Shown here piece by piece: positions 1-7,379 of a stretch of 64,000 nt of DNA. Both the position numbers and the translations under genes were made by a program. Numbering within the stretch: the stretch's first letter is position 1; every line of letters starts with the position of its first letter. Source of the DNA: JBICHN01 sp043101845 (GTDB lineage: Bacteria > Planctomycetota > Phycisphaerae > Phycisphaerales > UBA5793); the NCBI GenBank assembly GCA_043101845.1, contig JBICHN010000002.1, positions 496,001 to 560,000 of the forward strand, read 5' to 3'. Under the pieces are notes generated by a model. The model ran no database searches, was not told the DNA's origin, and saw nothing but the letters and a program-made list of their open reading frames with translations.

Positions 1-91
1 CGGTGGTTGGAGTCGCCAGAAGCGAAGCCGAACCTTCTGAATCCAGAGGCGAGAACTCAGCCCGGCCGTGCCGCGTGTTCATGTGCGCCAT
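1..91 (-). CDS. Partial CDS running off the left edge, unknown product
   Basis: Reading leftwards from ATG at 91, the frame stays open for 30 codons to the window edge. A GGGGGAG Shine-Dalgarno-like sequence lies at 100-106 with 8 nt spacing, which is the main reason for proposing a start here. The N-terminus (MAHMNTRHGR...) is not recognisable. The gene would follow the SGNH hydrolase gene on the same strand after about 150 bp. Too short to judge codon bias, so it could be chance. Confidence 0.35.
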   Translation of the reverse strand, partial: MAHMNTRHGRAEFSPLDSEGSASLLATPTT

Positions 92-240
92 TACTCAATC
101 TCCCCCGCGTCGTGTCCAGTCGCTCGACGCGCTCCCGATGGTAGTGGCACGCGCCCGACTCGAGTCGACTGGAATTGGACAACTGCCAACGGTCTGAAAT
201 CTTGTTCATCGGGTGCGCTGTTCAGCGCGGACCTGCAGGA

Positions 241-1038
241 TCAAAACAGCGAGATGGTCGAGCCGTCGCGCAGGCGCAGGCAGGGTTGAGGTGTCTCGAC
301 CACGCGGCCGAACCGCTTCTGATGAACTGGATTCAATCGTGTGTAACGCCACCATCGACGCCAGGATCGTCGGGGGAGTTCGGGAGGAGTGACCTGACTC
401 CTTTGACTCCAGTTAATGAGGAGGTGACGCCAGAACTCAGGCGCCTTGGCATGCGGGACATGCACCGGGTCGAAGCGGCCATACCACCGTTCGGCAAGCG
501 GGACAAACGCGACCTGACGCCTCGCGGTCAACTCTCGTGTGGCGGCCTGCACCAACTTCGCCGCTTCCACGCCGTGCTCGAGCGTGACTTGATTGGAGGG
601 CAAGACGAGTCGGGTGAACAACGCGAACTCGACGGGCCGGATGCTCTCCAGACGCTCGATGGGAAGCCCGGTTACGGTCGTCTTCGCTCCGAAGGCATGA
701 AGTCGAGTCGTTGACTCGGCAATCCATTCCACGAGTCGCTCCGGTTCGACGCCGTAGATGATGTCGTTGCCGATATCAGTGACGAGCGCATACACGGGCG
801 CGTTACCCGGCGTCGAACGAAGCGCCGACCAGAGGCCGCAGTCCAGGATTCCGGGGAGGCTCCGGCCGAGCAGGCGCGACCATTGACCGTACGAACGACC
901 CCGTCCGATCGCGGCGAAGAGGTCGATGGGAGCGCCGAGAATCGACCGTGCCAGATCGACGATGGTGTCGAGTCCACGCGATACATTGCTCGCGCCCAGC
1001 AGGATCACACGCGGTCGAGTTGCGGGCAATTCATTCAC
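241..1038 (-). CDS. SGNH/GDSL-like hydrolase family protein
   Basis: 265 aa, GTG start. The N-terminus has a beta-strand followed by GASNVSRG (residues about 15-22), which matches block I of the SGNH/GDSL fold with Ser/Asn in the nucleophile loop. IGRGRSYGQW follows, and VTDIGNDIIYG (about residue 87) resembles block III (GxND), with Asn as oxyanion-hole residue. A C-terminal DxxH is not clear, although DPVHVPHAKAPEFW could supply the His. There is no signal peptide, so it is probably cytoplasmic. The substrate is unknown. It is divergent from the queuosine-precursor transporter gene, with about 100 bp between them. Confidence 0.6.
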   Translation of the reverse strand: MNELPATRPRVILLGASNVSRGLDTIVDLARSILGAPIDLFAAIGRGRSYGQWSRLLGRSLPGILDCGLWSALRSTPGNAPVYALVTDIGNDIIYGVEPERLVEWIAESTTRLHAFGAKTTVTGLPIERLESIRPVEFALFTRLVLPSNQVTLEHGVEAAKLVQAATRELTARRQVAFVPLAERWYGRFDPVHVPHAKAPEFWRHLLINWSQRSQVTPPELPRRSWRRWWRYTRLNPVHQKRFGRVVETPQPCLRLRDGSTISLF

Positions 1039-1105
1039 GCTGAACTGGAAGTCCGTTCACTAATGTTCCGCTCACTTGCGCCCGTTCCGCGCGCACGATC
1101 GACGC

Positions 1106-1134
1106 TTGGCGACGCGGAACCGATCGGGTACGCT
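1106..1134 (+). promoter_or_regulatory. Leaderless-type promoter of the queuosine precursor transporter gene
   Basis: -35 TTGGCG at 1106-1111, 17-nt spacer, -10 TACGCT at 1129-1134, then six bases to ATG 1141. The expected transcription start coincides with the start codon. No SD is present. Confidence 0.6.
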
Positions 1135-1140
1135 CCAGCC

Positions 1141-1962
1141 ATGGTCCATGCCAAACCATCCCTGCACCCGATCGAGGCGAGCGAACTCCACATGCGCCGC
1201 GAACGGGTGTTCCTCGTGCTTGCGAGCATCTTCATCGGCGCCATGGCGATGCTGAACATCATCGGCATCACCCACTTTGTGCAGTTGGGTCCGCTTGCGC
1301 TCGCCGTCGGCGTCCTGCCGTATCCGCTCACCTTTCTCTGCACGGATCTCATCGGAGAACTCTACGGGCGTCGACGCGCGAACTTCGTCGTCTGGGTCGG
1401 CCTGCTCATCAATCTATTCGTCATCGGGACCGTATGGCTCGGCCAGCATTTGCCCGAAGTCGCAGCGGAGCAGCGGCCGCCTTGGCAGTCGCTCCCGCTC
1501 AGCGAGCCCGTCGGGCTGCCGACGGGAGGGGTCGTCGAGAACGGTGAGCCTCTGTTCACCTTTATCTATGCATGCACCGCGGGGGCGATGCTTGCGTCGA
1601 TGATCGCGTATGTCGCGGCCCAGTTTTGCGACGTTTACCTCTTCCATTTCTGGAAGCGGCTCACGAACGGTCGGCATCTCTGGCTGCGGAACAACGGGAG
1701 CACGCTCGTCAGTCAGCTCGTGGACTCGATCGCGGTGATCTCGATCACCTTTGGCGCATCGTTCCTGAGCGGCGAACGCACACTCAAATCGATGGCGATT
1801 CTCGTGGGGAGCAACTACCTCTTCAAGATGTGCGCGGCGCTCGCCGACACGGTACCGTTCTATCTGGGAGTTCGGTGGCTCTCGAAGTATCTCGAGATCG
1901 ATCCGATGGCGGAGCACGACGCCGATCGAGAAGAACTCAAGCTCGATGACGCCAGGCCATGA
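1141..1962 (+). CDS. Queuosine precursor transporter (YhhQ/VUT family, DUF165)
   Basis: 273 aa integral membrane protein with about six hydrophobic segments. It shows the family hallmarks: LPYPLTFLCTDLIGELYGRR (about residues 60-79), a central WLRNNGSTLVSQLVDS and a late SNYLFKMCAALADTPFY-like helix. This family imports preQ0/preQ1 for queuosine modification of tRNA. A queF gene lies at 39880, so the strain handles 7-deazaguanines. The frame is open further upstream, but ATG 1141 is chosen because a promoter with TTGGCG and TACGCT boxes ends 6 nt before it, implying a leaderless mRNA, and because homology begins just after it. Confidence 0.88.
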   Translation: MVHAKPSLHPIEASELHMRRERVFLVLASIFIGAMAMLNIIGITHFVQLGPLALAVGVLPYPLTFLCTDLIGELYGRRRANFVVWVGLLINLFVIGTVWLGQHLPEVAAEQRPPWQSLPLSEPVGLPTGGVVENGEPLFTFIYACTAGAMLASMIAYVAAQFCDVYLFHFWKRLTNGRHLWLRNNGSTLVSQLVDSIAVISITFGASFLSGERTLKSMAILVGSNYLFKMCAALADTVPFYLGVRWLSKYLEIDPMAEHDADREELKLDDARP

Positions 1963-1975
1963 CAGGAGGGACGCC

Positions 1976-2401
1976 ATGTCGGTCGAGAAGCTGTTTGAGC
2001 GAATCGCGGCGGGGGACATCCCTTCGTACGAGGTGTACAGCGATGAGGATGTCTTCGCCTTCCTCGACATTAATCCGTTGAGTCGAGGGCACACGCTCGT
2101 CATTCCCCGGAAGCGATCAACGACCGTCGACGAACTGCCGGATGAGACCGCCGCAGCCCTCGGCCGCGCGCTTCCGCGGATCGCGCGGGCCGTCAAGGCC
2201 GCGACCGGCGCCGCGGCGTACAACATTCTCTGCAACAACGGTCGGGCGTCGGGCCAGGAGATCCCGCATGTGCACTTTCACATTATCCCGAAGTACGCCG
2301 ACGGGTCGGGTCTGCCCCACCATTGGCCAGCAGGGAAACTTGACGAAGTAGACGCCGAGGCACTGCGTCAACGGATCAAAGGCGAACTCGAAGACGGGTA
2401 A
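1976..2401 (+). CDS. HIT family protein (nucleotide hydrolase/transferase)
   Basis: 141 aa, the usual length for HIT proteins of the HINT branch. The catalytic HxHxH motif is intact as HVHFHIIPK (residues 98-106), with the central His as the predicted nucleophile. The upstream NILCNNGRASGQE segment contacts nucleotide in this family. An AGGAGG Shine-Dalgarno at 1964-1969 sits 6 nt before ATG 1976 and decides the start. It follows the transporter gene by 13 bp and is probably cotranscribed. The precise substrate (adenosine phosphoramidate or a dinucleoside polyphosphate) cannot be read from sequence. Confidence 0.9.
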   Translation: MSVEKLFERIAAGDIPSYEVYSDEDVFAFLDINPLSRGHTLVIPRKRSTTVDELPDETAAALGRALPRIARAVKAATGAAAYNILCNNGRASGQEIPHVHFHIIPKYADGSGLPHHWPAGKLDEVDAEALRQRIKGELEDG

Positions 2402-2417
2402 TCGCTGGGCGCATCCA

Positions 2418-3488
2418 TCAGTCGTTCAAGACAACGATGTCGTGCGGATCGACGACGATCTGCACGGCCTCGCCGACCGCGAGATCACGCGGATTGAGTT
2501 CAAAGACCTTCAGCGTGACCTCGCCGGGCAGTTCGATGTGATGTTGCGCGATCTCGCCCAGATAGACGCTCTGTCGAAGCGTCCCGCGAAGTACATTCGG
2601 CGCCGGGCTCCCGTTCGACTCTCGCCGTAGCTGGCACGCTTCGGGCCGGATCGAACAGGTCACATTTCCACTGCGCGGCGTCGACTCGTTAAATGCCGTC
2701 GATCGAAGTGAACCGGCGGAGGTGTCGAGAATGAGTTCACCGTTCGACGCGTCCTCGACCTCGGCCGCGACGAAGTTCGTTTCGCCAAGGAAGTCGGCGA
2801 CGAAGCGGCTGAAGGGTCGATCGTACAGATCTTTTGGGGGCCCCATCTGTACGATGCGCCCCTGTCGCATGACGGCCACGCCGTCCGCCATCGAGAGCGC
2901 TTCCTTCTGATCGTGCGTCACATAGACCGTCGTAATGCCGATCTCTTTGCAGATACGGCGAATCTCGAGTCGCATTTCGGTGCGGAGCTTCGCATCGAGA
3001 TTCGAGAGGGGCTCATCGAGCAGCAGGACGCGCGGTTCGATGACGAGCGCGCGGGCGAGCGCTACCCGTTGCTGCTGACCACCCGAGAGTTCGTTCGGCC
3101 GCCGGGCGGCGTAGTCCTGCATCCGGACGGTCCGCAGGGCCTTCATGACCCGGTCGCTCCGCTCTTTGCGCGAAACCTTGCGCACATCGAGTCCAAATGC
3201 GACATTCTCCGCCACCGTCATGTGGGGCCAGAGGGCATAGCTCTGGAAGACCATCCCCGTATTGCGTTTCTCCGGCGGTAGATCGGTGACATCGTGGTCT
3301 CCGAGGCGGATGCGCCCGGCCGTTGGCTCCACGAAACCGGCGATCATGCGCAGGAGTGTGGTCTTCCCGCACCCTGAGGGGCCGAGCAGAAAGAAGAGCT
3401 CGCCGGCCTCGATCCGTAGCGATACCGAGTCGACCGCGACGGTCGAGCCGTATTCCTTCCGGACGCCTTCGAGTTCAATCGGGGTCAT
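2418..3488 (-). CDS. ABC transporter ATP-binding protein, PotA/FbpC/UgpC-like
   Basis: 356 aa. Walker A GPSGCGKTT (36-44), Q-loop FQSYALWP (81-88), signature LSGGQQQR (134-141), Walker B VLLLDEP (154-160) and the H-loop VTHDQKEAL are all intact. After about residue 240 a TOBE-like OB domain follows, as in spermidine, iron(III) and sugar importers. The architecture points to an importer of the CUT1/PotA/FbpC group, but no permease or binding-protein gene is adjacent, so the substrate is open. A TACGAT box at 3498-3503 lies 9 nt before the ATG. Confidence 0.88.
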   Translation of the reverse strand: MTPIELEGVRKEYGSTVAVDSVSLRIEAGELFFLLGPSGCGKTTLLRMIAGFVEPTAGRIRLGDHDVTDLPPEKRNTGMVFQSYALWPHMTVAENVAFGLDVRKVSRKERSDRVMKALRTVRMQDYAARRPNELSGGQQQRVALARALVIEPRVLLLDEPLSNLDAKLRTEMRLEIRRICKEIGITTVYVTHDQKEALSMADGVAVMRQGRIVQMGPPKDLYDRPFSRFVADFLGETNFVAAEVEDASNGELILDTSAGSLRSTAFNESTPRSGNVTCSIRPEACQLRRESNGSPAPNVLRGTLRQSVYLGEIAQHHIELPGEVTLKVFELNPRDLAVGEAVQIVVDPHDIVVLND

Positions 3489-3554
3489 GAGACCGGCATC
3501 GTATGACCGGCGATTCGTCGCGGGTACCCGCGCTCCGGAGTCTTCACCACGCGA

Positions 3555-3560
3555 TATAGT
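3555..3560 (+). promoter_or_regulatory. -10 box of dciA, leaderless spacing
   Basis: TATAGT ends 6 nt before GTG 3567. No clear -35 and no SD. Confidence 0.45.
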
Positions 3561-3566
3561 GACCGC

Positions 3567-3956
3567 GTGGCCGACCTGCCTCCGGACATTGCGCGAAGAA
3601 TTGAGCGCCAGCGCGAGAATCAGCCCTCACGGTACCGAGACGCAGCCTCGCTCGGCGAGTTCCTTCCGGCGCAGTTTCGCCGGGAATTCGAACGACCGCA
3701 TCAGGAACTCGAGGGGATTCTCGACGCATGGGAACGGCTGACCCCGGCTTCGGTGCTCGCTCGCACCGGCCTGCGATCATTCCGTCGCGGCGTCTTGACG
3801 GTCGTGGCGGATTCGAGCGCGACGATGTATGAGCTCGACCGTGCGCTGAAGTCCGGGCTCGAGCAGGAGTTGCGCATTGCGTCCCGGCGGAGGACGCTTC
3901 GACGGGTCCGGATCGTGGTAGATCCGTCGCTGAGCGGCGAAGCGCCACCCGGGTGA
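3567..3956 (+). CDS. dciA: DciA-like protein (DUF721), putative replicative helicase loader
   Basis: 129 aa, GTG start. The KH-like DUF721 core is recognisable: GILDAWERLTPASVLARTGL, then RRGVLTVVADSSATMYELD and LRRVRIVVDPSL. DciA helps load DnaB at the origin in bacteria lacking DnaC/DnaI. Its family is widespread but loosely conserved, so the call rests on pattern rather than catalytic residues. The gene is divergent from the PotA-like gene, and a TATAGT box ends 6 nt before the GTG, suggesting a leaderless mRNA. Confidence 0.72.
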   Translation: MADLPPDIARRIERQRENQPSRYRDAASLGEFLPAQFRREFERPHQELEGILDAWERLTPASVLARTGLRSFRRGVLTVVADSSATMYELDRALKSGLEQELRIASRRRTLRRVRIVVDPSLSGEAPPG

Positions 3957-4049
3957 TCAGGTCCCTGACGGCGGTCGGGAGACGGTTTGGGTGACGGGTT
4001 GGTGGAATGCTCCGCTGGTCTCGCTCTATAACCCACCTGCCAGCACACG

Positions 4050-4076
4050 CGCGGGTGTCCTGCCCGCGTTTTCTTA
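4050..4076 (+). terminator. Terminator-like hairpin with T-tract upstream of the bactofilin gene
   Basis: CGCGGG (4050-4055) pairs with CCCGCG (4063-4068) and is followed at once by TTTTCTTATT. It could end dciA transcription. If the TATAAC box at 4027-4032 is a promoter, the hairpin lies in the bactofilin leader and could act as an attenuator. Confidence 0.55.
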
Positions 4077-4115
4077 TTCAGGTTCGTACACACTTTGCAG
4101 AAGGGGAACCCACGC

Positions 4116-4538
4116 ATGGCAGAGTCGCAGAACACCGACACCGTCATCGGTCCGGACACGGTGATCAAGGGCGAGATGGAAGTCGAGAACCGGGCCCGCA
4201 TCCTCGGCCGCTTCGAGGGCTCCATCAAGGCGAAGGGCCAGGTCGAAGTCGCAGATAAGGCGATCTGCCAGGCGAACATCAACGCGAGCACGATTCAGAT
4301 CGACGGCGGAATGGATGGCAATGTCACCGCATCCGAACGCGTCCAGTTGAATGCGACGGCGAAGCTGACCGGTGACATCGTGTCCGCCAAGCTCGTCGTG
4401 GCCGAAGGCGCCTCGATCAACGGGCATGTTCGTGTGGGTCCCGACGCCAAGTCCGGCGGCGGTGGCGGAGGCGGTAAGGCCGCCGAGGTCGTCGTGAAGG
4501 GCAACGCGCAGGAGCGGCAGACCGCGACGAAGAAGTAA
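4116..4538 (+). CDS. Bactofilin (polymer-forming cytoskeletal protein)
   Basis: 140 aa. The core is a right-handed beta-helix with short repeating strands (DTVIGPDTVIKGEMEVENRA.., GRFEGSIKAKGQVEVADKA, ANINASTIQIDGGMDGNV, ERVQLNATAKLTGDIVSAKL, EGASINGHVRVG), typical of DUF583 bactofilins. It is flanked by short polar ends, including a Gly-rich run. Bactofilins self-assemble into filaments that scaffold cell-envelope machinery. ATG 4116 is chosen because an AAGGGG SD-like element precedes it and the repeats begin soon after. A second, zinc-ribbon bactofilin of identical length follows. Confidence 0.92.
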   Translation: MAESQNTDTVIGPDTVIKGEMEVENRARILGRFEGSIKAKGQVEVADKAICQANINASTIQIDGGMDGNVTASERVQLNATAKLTGDIVSAKLVVAEGASINGHVRVGPDAKSGGGGGGGKAAEVVVKGNAQERQTATKK

Positions 4539-4581
4539 GCGTTTCACTTCAACGAACTGACGACGCCGCGGGCGGTGCGCG

Positions 4582-4600
4582 GCGCGCTCGCCGAGCGCGC
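4582..4600 (+). terminator. Strong GC hairpin between the two bactofilin genes
   Basis: GCGCGCTC (4582-4589) and GAGCGCGC (4593-4600) form an 8-bp stem with a 3-nt loop. No T-tract follows, so it may be a processing or pausing site setting the ratio of the two bactofilins rather than a full terminator. Confidence 0.35.
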
Positions 4601-4638
4601 GTACGCGTCATTTCGTGGCGTGGTGGTTCGCTTGTCGC

Positions 4639-5061
4639 ATGGCGAAGCCTATCCGCACACGCACGGTGTATTGCTACAACTGCGGCCATCCGATCGAGGT
4701 TGGCCGGCGGACGATGTCGACATCGTGTCCCGGATGCAGCAAGCCGGTGATCGTCGAGGACATCGTCGTCAAGTCGTACAAGGGCGTGATGGCCGTCGAG
4801 ACCTGCGGGAAGCTCGTGGTGTCGAAACGCGGACATGTCGTCGCGAAGAAGCGGGTCATCGCGCACGGCGGGATTGAAGTCGACGGGAAACTTCAGTGTG
4901 GCGAAGCGATCGCCGCGGGTCCCGTCCGCCTCGGAGGAAAGAGCGAATGGAAGGGCAATCTCCGGGCAACTTCACTCAAGATCGAACTCGGCGCGAAGAT
5001 CCACGGCGGGCTCTTTCAGATTCCCGTCGATCCACTCGAGAAACAGAAGCAGCAGGGATGA
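4639..5061 (+). CDS. Bactofilin-like protein with N-terminal zinc ribbon
   Basis: 140 aa. The first 35 residues contain two CxxC knuckles (Cys12/Cys15 in YCYNCGHPI and Cys30/Cys33 in SCPGCSKPV) predicted to bind one zinc. The rest is a bactofilin-type beta-helix: VVKSYKGVMAVETCGKLVVS, KRVIAHGGIEVDGKLQCGE, GPVRLGGKSEWKGNL, LKIELGAKIHGG. An upstream in-frame ATG at 4615 exists, but ATG 4639 gives the compact ribbon. It lies 100 bp after the classical bactofilin and 31 bp before a coiled-coil membrane protein. The zinc ribbon suggests a specialised subunit that recruits another protein or nucleic acid, but this is inference. Confidence 0.8.
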   Translation: MAKPIRTRTVYCYNCGHPIEVGRRTMSTSCPGCSKPVIVEDIVVKSYKGVMAVETCGKLVVSKRGHVVAKKRVIAHGGIEVDGKLQCGEAIAAGPVRLGGKSEWKGNLRATSLKIELGAKIHGGLFQIPVDPLEKQKQQG

Positions 5062-5092
5062 ACATGCGCATGATTTGATACACTGGAGAGCG

Positions 5093-6565
5093 GTGGAGCA
5101 GAGCCGATATCAACATGGAACAGGTCTGGTCGCAGTCGGCGTGCTGGTCGGCGTTGTGTGCGCTGTGCTGCTGGGCTCGTGCGCGGCGGCGGGCGACCGG
5201 GACCAGTCCGCGTCCGCGCTCGGCTCGGGTCAGGCCGACTTGATCTCACGAGAAGAACTGCGAGCTCGTCTCGAGCGTTTCGGCGAGCGGTTTTCGAATC
5301 AGGTGCAGGGCGCTGCGAATGACATCGCGATCCGGAGTGAGGACCGCGAGGTCGACAAGCGAACCGTTCTCTGGAAGATTCGTGCGGTGGAGTCGTTGTG
5401 GTCGGCGCTGGCGCAGCGCGATCCCCGGGCCTCGTTGCTCGACGCCTGGACCCTCTCGCTGCAGATGGAGCAGTTCTTCCGCGAAGGCGACGGGTCGCAA
5501 CTCTTCGCTCCGAACCAGGAGATCGCCATAACCGCGGCGACCGACATTGTGGCGGATATCGAACGGATCGCGAGTCTCCTTCTCGACGAGGACCGATTCC
5601 GGGCGGTCCGTGTCGAGATCGACCAGTTCGTCGATGAGAACCCGATCCGCGGAGAGTTCGCGCGTGAGGCGAATCTTCCCTCCACACTGCCCGCCCGCGG
5701 GGGCAGTCTGCTCCGGTCGGTGACTTCCGTGCCGATGGCCCCGTTCCGGGCGATCTCCGGAATCGATGAAGGGGCTCAGGCGGTCCGCCAACTCTCCGAT
5801 GTCGCCGCGGACATCGGCGAGATCGCCGAATCGCTTCCCGAACGCACCCGGTGGCAGGCGGAACTGCTGCTCTACGCGTTCGAAGATCGTGAATCGGTGC
5901 AGCGGGCCGTCGAGAGCGTGCAAATCGCCTCGGAGAGTATGCGCGAGTTGGCCCGAACGGCGGATTCGTTGCCGGCGCGGATCGGCGAGGAGACTCGCGC
6001 GACCCTCGTGGAAGTCGAGCGGCGCAGCGAGGCGCTTCGCGCCACGATTCGCGAGGCTGGAGACACGATTGAACGACTTGATACGGCGCTCGCGCGAGCG
6101 GATGTGACGATGAAGAGCGCGAACGAGACCGCCGTCGCGGTCGAGAGCGCCTCGGCGAGCCTCGCTGAGGCCGGTGACGCCTGGACGGGACTCGCGGAAG
6201 AGGTACGCGAAATCGTCGCCATGACGCAGACGGATGACGCGGGCGAGTCGACCGGGGCGGAGTCCTCCATGAGTCTTCAGGATGTCACGAACGCGGCGGA
6301 CCGGATGGCCGTCGCCGCGACCGAACTTCGCGGCGCGCTCTCCGAAGTCGCCACGCTCATCAGTTCCGAGGACTGGAGTCGGAGAGCTGGCGAACTCGAA
6401 GCGCATACCGAATCGTGGGTGAACCTGACCGGATCGGAAATGCGCGCCCTTACCAATTATGTCTTCTGGCGGCTCGTGGCCCTCGCGGTCATTGTCTTCG
6501 CGCTCGCCGCAATCTTTCGGATCTTCGTGCCGCTTCGAGTCCGCAAGCAGGAAGTCACGGCGTAA
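5093..6565 (+). CDS. Coiled-coil envelope protein, putative lipoprotein with C-terminal TM helix
   Basis: 490 aa from GTG 5093. The N-terminus has a hydrophobic stretch ending in a possible lipobox (LLGSC, about residue 30). Residues 60-440 are highly helical and charged, rich in Ala/Glu/Arg heptads with no enzymatic motif. One TM helix follows near the C-terminus (WRLVALAVIVFALAAIF) before a basic tail. The GTG is chosen because the signal segment begins here and TACACT (5079-5084) plus GGAGAG (5085-5090) precede it. The topology resembles methyl-accepting or tether-like coiled-coil proteins, but no known family is recognised. Its position after two bactofilins suggests a membrane partner of the filament. 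Confidence 0.65.
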   Translation: MEQSRYQHGTGLVAVGVLVGVVCAVLLGSCAAAGDRDQSASALGSGQADLISREELRARLERFGERFSNQVQGAANDIAIRSEDREVDKRTVLWKIRAVESLWSALAQRDPRASLLDAWTLSLQMEQFFREGDGSQLFAPNQEIAITAATDIVADIERIASLLLDEDRFRAVRVEIDQFVDENPIRGEFAREANLPSTLPARGGSLLRSVTSVPMAPFRAISGIDEGAQAVRQLSDVAADIGEIAESLPERTRWQAELLLYAFEDRESVQRAVESVQIASESMRELARTADSLPARIGEETRATLVEVERRSEALRATIREAGDTIERLDTALARADVTMKSANETAVAVESASASLAEAGDAWTGLAEEVREIVAMTQTDDAGESTGAESSMSLQDVTNAADRMAVAATELRGALSEVATLISSEDWSRRAGELEAHTESWVNLTGSEMRALTNYVFWRLVALAVIVFALAAIFRIFVPLRVRKQEVTA

Positions 6566-6593
6566 GCCCGCCGCTCCGGGGAGGCGCTCGGTC

Positions 6594-7310
6594 GTGTCCA
6601 TTCAACTCGTCGCTTCCGCGTTGGCTCTTGCGGTCTCCGGTCCCGGATTGGGAATGCATGCTCCGCCACCGGACTCCGCTCAGGTTCTCTTCGACGGAAC
6701 GACTCTCGACGCATTCAGTGGTCGATCGAAGAGCGGCCTCACCTGGTTGGTCGAGGACGGTGTATTGATCGTTGATCAGGCCGCAGGTGACTTGTATTCG
6801 CGCGATTCGTTCGGCGATTGTCGATTGCACCTCGAATGGCTCAGCCCGGCTGGAGGCGCCGGGCAACTCAGCGGCAACAGTGGGATCAAACTGCAGGGTC
6901 GATACGAGATTCAGATTCTCAATTCGCCGGGTGAGCCGCATGTTCTTTCTGATCGCGAAGCGGGCGCGATCTACGCCTTCAAGGCGCCGGATCGGAATGC
7001 GTCGACGGGCGCTGACGCCTGGCAAAGCTACGACATCTGGTTCACCGCGCCCCGGTGGGAGGGCGACCAGAAGGTTGCTGACGCGACGATCACGCTCTTC
7101 TGGAACGGTGTGCTCGTGCACGATCGAGTCGAGGTCCCCGGCAAGACCGGGGCATCGGATCCGGAGGGGCCGGATCCGGCGCCGCTGCTCCTGCAGGCGC
7201 ATGCGTCCGACGCGTCAGGACCCGTGCGTTTCCGCAATATGTGGATCGTGCGCGATCCCGCGCCGCCCCCGGTGACCGAAGCGCAAAGAAAAGGCCGTCC
7301 GACTCGGTAG
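6594..7310 (+). CDS. Secreted DUF1080 protein (3-keto-disaccharide hydrolase/LamG-like fold)
   Basis: 238 aa from GTG 6594, fixed by a GGGGAGG SD at 6578-6584. A Sec signal peptide (VASALALAVSGPGLGMHA) is followed by the DUF1080 jelly-roll: VLFDGTTLDAFSGR near the start, the central LEWLSPAGGAGQLSGNSGI with the family GNSGI motif, GRYEIQILNS, and a closing PVRFRNMWI. DUF1080 proteins are abundant in planctomycetes and act on oxidised disaccharides or bind polysaccharide. The C-terminal 20 residues are a polar tail whose coding DNA also forms the fasciclin gene terminator. Confidence 0.86.
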   Translation: MSIQLVASALALAVSGPGLGMHAPPPDSAQVLFDGTTLDAFSGRSKSGLTWLVEDGVLIVDQAAGDLYSRDSFGDCRLHLEWLSPAGGAGQLSGNSGIKLQGRYEIQILNSPGEPHVLSDREAGAIYAFKAPDRNASTGADAWQSYDIWFTAPRWEGDQKVADATITLFWNGVLVHDRVEVPGKTGASDPEGPDPAPLLLQAHASDASGPVRFRNMWIVRDPAPPPVTEAQRKGRPTR

Positions 7311-7322
7311 AGTCGAACGGCC
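7284..7322 (-). terminator. Rho-independent terminator of the fasciclin gene, inside the end of the DUF1080 gene
   Basis: Read on the minus strand, GGCCGTTCGACTC (7322-7310) and GAGTCGGACGGCC (7305-7293) form a 13-bp stem with one mismatch and a 4-nt loop, followed by TTTTCTTTG. The + orientation lacks a T-tract, so it serves the minus gene. Confidence 0.75.
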
Positions 7323-7379
7323 GGGTGGCGGAGCCACCGCCTCCCCGAACGGAGGGCGCGTGGGTCCGAGGAGGCCAAA

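Noticed and set aside
68..714. Plus-strand open frames in the first kilobase
   Set aside because: They lie antisense to the SGNH hydrolase gene or lack codon bias and any recognisable protein.
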